From Streptomyces europaeiscabiei (GTDB taxonomy: Bacteria > Actinomycetota > Actinomycetes > Streptomycetales > Streptomycetaceae): DNA of 64,000 nt. Below, piece by piece: positions 61,677-64,000 of this stretch; the stretch's first letter is position 1, and every line of letters begins with the position of its first letter. The position numbers and the translations under genes are program-made. The notes beneath the pieces were generated by a model, which ran no database searches, was not told the DNA's origin, and saw only the letters and a list, made by a program, of their open reading frames with translations. Location: the NCBI RefSeq assembly GCF_036346855.1, contig NZ_CP107841.1, forward strand, positions 2,108,001 through 2,172,000. Reading direction: 5' to 3'.

Positions 61677-63059
61677 GTGGCGGTTCAGCAGTCAGTGGGT
61701 CCGGACCCGTACTTCCCGGCGAACGGTGATTCCCGTTACCGGGTGCATCGGTACGAGCTGGCTGTGGACTACCGGCCGGGGCCGAACCGGCTGTCGGGCA
61801 CCGCGCGGCTCAACGCCATCGCGGGCCGGGTCGCGCTCCCCGAGTTCCAGCTGAACCTCGCCGACTTCAAGATCGGCCGGGTGCGGGTCGACGGCCGGGC
61901 GCCGCACTACACGCACCGGGGCGGCAGGCTGCGCATCCGGCCCGCGAAGCCGATCCGGCCCGGGGCCGCGTTCACGGTCGAGGTCCACTGGTCGGGCAAT
62001 CCCCGACCGGTCAACAGCCCCTGGGGCGGGATCGGTTGGGAGGAGCTGACCGACGGGGCGCTGGTGGCGAGCCAGCCGGTCGGGGCGCCGTCCTGGTATC
62101 CGTGCAACGACCGGCCCGCCGACAAGGCCTCGTACCAGATCTCGGTCACGACGCCGTCCGCGTACCAGGTGGTGGCGGGCGGGCGGCTGCTCACCCGTAC
62201 GGCGAAGGCGTCCACGACGACGTGGGTGTACGAGCAGTCGGCGCCGACGTCGAGCTATCTGGTCGGTCTGTCGATCGGCAAGTACCAGACCGTGCTGCTG
62301 GGCGATCCGCGCCCCGGAGGCGTACCCCAGCACGGGCACATCCCGGCCCACCTCCTCACCGAGTTCTCCCGGGACTTCGCGCGGCAGCCGGCCATGATGG
62401 AGCTGTTCGAGGAGCTCTTCGGGCCGTACCCGTTCGGGGAGTACGGGGTGGTGGTGACCGAGGAGGAGCTCGATGTCCCGGTCGAGGCACAGGGGTTGTC
62501 GCTGTTCGGCGCCAACCATGTGGACGGGGCGCGGGGTTCGGAGCGGCTGGTCGCGCACGAGCTGGCGCACCAGTGGTTCGGCAACAGTGTGTCCATCGCC
62601 GACTGGCGGCACATATGGCTGAACGAGGGGTTCGCCAAGTACGCGGAGTGGCTGTGGTCGGAGCGCTCCGGCGGGCGTACGGCGCACCAACTGGCCGCCG
62701 TCGCACACCGGAAGCTCGCCACGCTCCCCCAGGACCTGCGGCTGGCCGATCCGGGCCGGAAGCTGATGTTCGACGACCGGCTCTACGAGCGCGGCGGCCT
62801 GACCGTGCACGCGGTCCGCTGCGCGCTCGGCGACGAGGCGTTCTTCCGGCTGCTGCGCGGCTGGGCGACGGTCCATCGCGGCGGCGCCGTCACGACGGCC
62901 GGCTTCGTCGCGCACGCCGGGCGCTACGCGGACGGACCGCTGGACGCCCTGTTCCGGGCGTGGCTGCGGGAGCCCGCGCTGCCGCCGCTGCCCGCGCCGA
63001 AGGGGCCCGTGGTCCCGGCGCGCCCGCCGTATCCGCCGACGAACTCGGGCTCGGCATAG
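61677..63059 (+). CDS. M1-family zinc metallopeptidase next to the Pls-like synthetase
   Basis: A 460-residue aminopeptidase-like enzyme. An N-terminal beta domain (YRVHRYELAVDYRPGPNRLS) precedes the thermolysin-like domain with HELAHQWFGN and NEGFAKYAEW (zinc ligands His, His, Glu). The usual GAMEN exopeptidase loop reads VPVEAQGLSLF. The late LYERGGLTVHAVR carries the catalytic Tyr. It is shorter than classic M1 enzymes because the C-terminal helical domain is reduced. There is no signal peptide. I chose GTG at 61677, which has GGGGAG upstream; an in-frame ATG at 61587 inside the synthetase gene is possible. Its place suggests trimming or breakdown of the polymer. Confidence 0.88.
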   Translation: MAVQQSVGPDPYFPANGDSRYRVHRYELAVDYRPGPNRLSGTARLNAIAGRVALPEFQLNLADFKIGRVRVDGRAPHYTHRGGRLRIRPAKPIRPGAAFTVEVHWSGNPRPVNSPWGGIGWEELTDGALVASQPVGAPSWYPCNDRPADKASYQISVTTPSAYQVVAGGRLLTRTAKASTTTWVYEQSAPTSSYLVGLSIGKYQTVLLGDPRPGGVPQHGHIPAHLLTEFSRDFARQPAMMELFEELFGPYPFGEYGVVVTEEELDVPVEAQGLSLFGANHVDGARGSERLVAHELAHQWFGNSVSIADWRHIWLNEGFAKYAEWLWSERSGGRTAHQLAAVAHRKLATLPQDLRLADPGRKLMFDDRLYERGGLTVHAVRCALGDEAFFRLLRGWATVHRGGAVTTAGFVAHAGRYADGPLDALFRAWLREPALPPLPAPKGPVVPARPPYPPTNSGSA

Positions 63060-63127
63060 GACGCCGACCCTCAGGCAGGTGCTGCCTCGTGTGGGCCGGG
63101 GCTCGTGGGGCGGGCACAATGGCGGGC

Positions 63128-63559
63128 ATGTCGTCGCGCCGAAGCAGTGCCAGGGCCAGGTCGAAGAGTCCCGCGAAAGCCTCGTCGCAGGCTCCTCGTA
63201 CATGCCCCTGCGGGTTGCCCGAGACGTACGAGGCCTGCTGCGGCCGCTGTCACTCGGGCGGCGCCGCACCGACCGCCGAGGCGCTGATGCGGTCGCGGTA
63301 CAGCGCGTTCGTCGTGCGCGACGAGGCGTACCTGTTGCGCACCTGGCATCCACGGACGCGGCCCGCCGGCATCGACTTCGACACGACCATGCGCTGGACC
63401 GGTCTGGAGATCCTGGACACCCGGGACGGCTCGGCCTTCCACGCCACCGGCACCGTCACCTTCCGCGCCTCGTTCCGGGGCGGCTCGATGCACGAGCGGA
63501 GCCGGTTCGAGCGGGTGGACGGGGCCTGGGTCTATGTGGACGGGGAGTTCCTGACCTAG
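63128..63559 (+). CDS. YchJ/UPF0225-family protein with SEC-C-type motif
   Basis: A 143-residue protein. After a basic start (MSSRRSSARARSKSPAK) comes CPCGLPETYEACCGRCHSG, a zinc-binding motif close to SEC-C, then the NTF2-like YchJ domain (PTAEALMRSRYSAFVVRDEA, YLLRTWHPRTRP). The role of the family is unknown. ATG at 63128 is supported by CACAAT ending 7 nt before it, a leaderless pattern seen also at 53842; an ATG at 63119 is in frame. It converges on the next gene with one nucleotide between the stops. Confidence 0.85.
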   Translation: MSSRRSSARARSKSPAKASSQAPRTCPCGLPETYEACCGRCHSGGAAPTAEALMRSRYSAFVVRDEAYLLRTWHPRTRPAGIDFDTTMRWTGLEILDTRDGSAFHATGTVTFRASFRGGSMHERSRFERVDGAWVYVDGEFLT

Positions 63560-63560
63560 G

Positions 63561-64000
63561 TCAACGGGCGGCCGGGGAGTGGCTGTTGGGCGCCAGGATG
63601 TCGAGTTCCTGGAGGGCGCCCGTGGTGATCTCCCTGGTGAGTTCCTCGGCTCGGGGGGCGTCGTGTTCCCGGATGGCCTCGGCCACCTGGACATGGAGGG
63701 TGACGGCGACCGGGTCGGGGTCGTCGAACATGACGGCGTGGTGGGTGCGGCCGGCGAGAACCTCCTCGACGACGTCGCCGAGGCGGGCGAACATCTCGTT
63801 GCCGGAGGCGGTGAGGATGAGGCGGTGGAAGGCGACGTCGTGGTGGAGGTAGCCGTCCAGCTTGTTGCCTCGTGAGTGGGCGACCATGCCGATGGCGCAC
63901 TCGGTGAGTGCGGCGCACTGCTCGGCCGTGGCGTTGCGGGCGGCGAGGCCCGCGGCGATCGGTTCGACTGCCGAGCGCAGGACCGTGAGCGAGCGCAGTT
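63561..64000 (-). CDS. FCD-domain (GntR/FadR-type) regulator, C-terminal part (cut by window edge)
   Basis: About 146 residues are visible and the frame stays open to the right edge, so the DNA-binding domain is outside. The visible FCD domain runs LRSLTVLRSAVEPIAAGLAA, then LDGYLHHDVAFHRLILTASG, NEMFARLGDVVEEVLAGRTH and VAEAIREHDAPRAEEL, with the His/Asp pattern that binds metal and an acid ligand. It is a different protein from the FadR-type regulator at 37089. Internal ATG at 63887 is not the start. Confidence 0.85.
   Translation of the reverse strand, partial: LRSLTVLRSAVEPIAAGLAARNATAEQCAALTECAIGMVAHSRGNKLDGYLHHDVAFHRLILTASGNEMFARLGDVVEEVLAGRTHHAVMFDDPDPVAVTLHVQVAEAIREHDAPRAEELTREITTGALQELDILAPNSHSPAAR

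Noticed and set aside
1..64000. CRISPR arrays, insertion sequences, prophage or integrase/att sites
   Set aside because: No spaced repeats of CRISPR type, no transposase or integrase gene. The tRNA-Leu has no repeated 3' end or integrase nearby.

Overview
The window is chromosomal DNA from a Streptomyces-type actinomycete. The evidence is very high G+C with strong third-position bias, GTG starts, a Pup-proteasome locus, the mycothiol gene mshC, chaplins ending in an LAXTG sorting signal, and the gylR-glpF-glpK-glpD cluster. From memory (not checked), the order proteasome - trmI - M50 protease - nuclease - metH - gylR/glp - mshC - SCO1664/SCO1665-like - chpC/chpH matches the S. coelicolor SCO1640-1675 region, with local insertions. 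No phage, IS, CRISPR or rRNA was seen; there is one tRNA (Leu, anticodon GAG).

Layout. 1-630: the end of a LacI-type regulator. 780-6940 (minus): the Pup-proteasome system in the order arc, dop, pup, an endonuclease VII-like gene, prcB, prcA. 7190-12360: ferredoxin, secreted protein, TrmI, M50 protease with CBS domains, PD-(D/E)XK nuclease. 12460-16500: NarL-type response regulator and two tandem orphan peptide-binding lipoproteins. 16900-21360: HAD phosphatase and MetH. 21740-27060: glycerol regulator and catabolic operon. 27220-27790: SMI1/KNR4 protein. 27780-36360: methionine salvage. A sugar-type ABC transporter is co-directional with mtnK, mtnD-mtnC-mtnB diverge from it, mtnA follows, and a decayed deaminase pseudogene lies beyond. 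37090-43560: FadR-type regulator, PAC2 protein, secreted beta-propeller, subtilisin-like protease, mshC. 43820-47140: kinase-like protein, DUF3090, histidine phosphatase, CorA. 47235-54030: ferritin-like protein, F420-type oxidoreductase, aldo/keto reductase with a degenerate RecD-like protein, and two small hypothetical genes. 54100-55614: chaplins. 55830-57160: M20 peptidase. 57358-57442: tRNA-Leu. 57724-63059: a Pls-type membrane poly(amino acid) synthetase followed by an M1 metallopeptidase. 63128-64000: YchJ-like protein and a truncated FCD-type regulator.

How the parts work together. Pup is deamidated by Dop, attached to targets by a ligase not in this window, and recognised by ARC, which feeds the PrcA/PrcB core. 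MetH and the mtn genes both renew methionine, and the transporter beside mtnK suggests uptake of methylthioribose. GylR probably controls glpFKD through a shared roughly 30-bp element found in front of gylR and, inverted, in front of glpF.

Most worth a second look: the Pls-like synthetase/M1 pair; a chaplin with four domains encoded by near-identical 198-bp repeats; a four-box DnaA-like array before corA; a RecD-like protein that has lost its P-loop; the transporter-mtnK operon; and a Cys-rich upstream peptide before mtnD.
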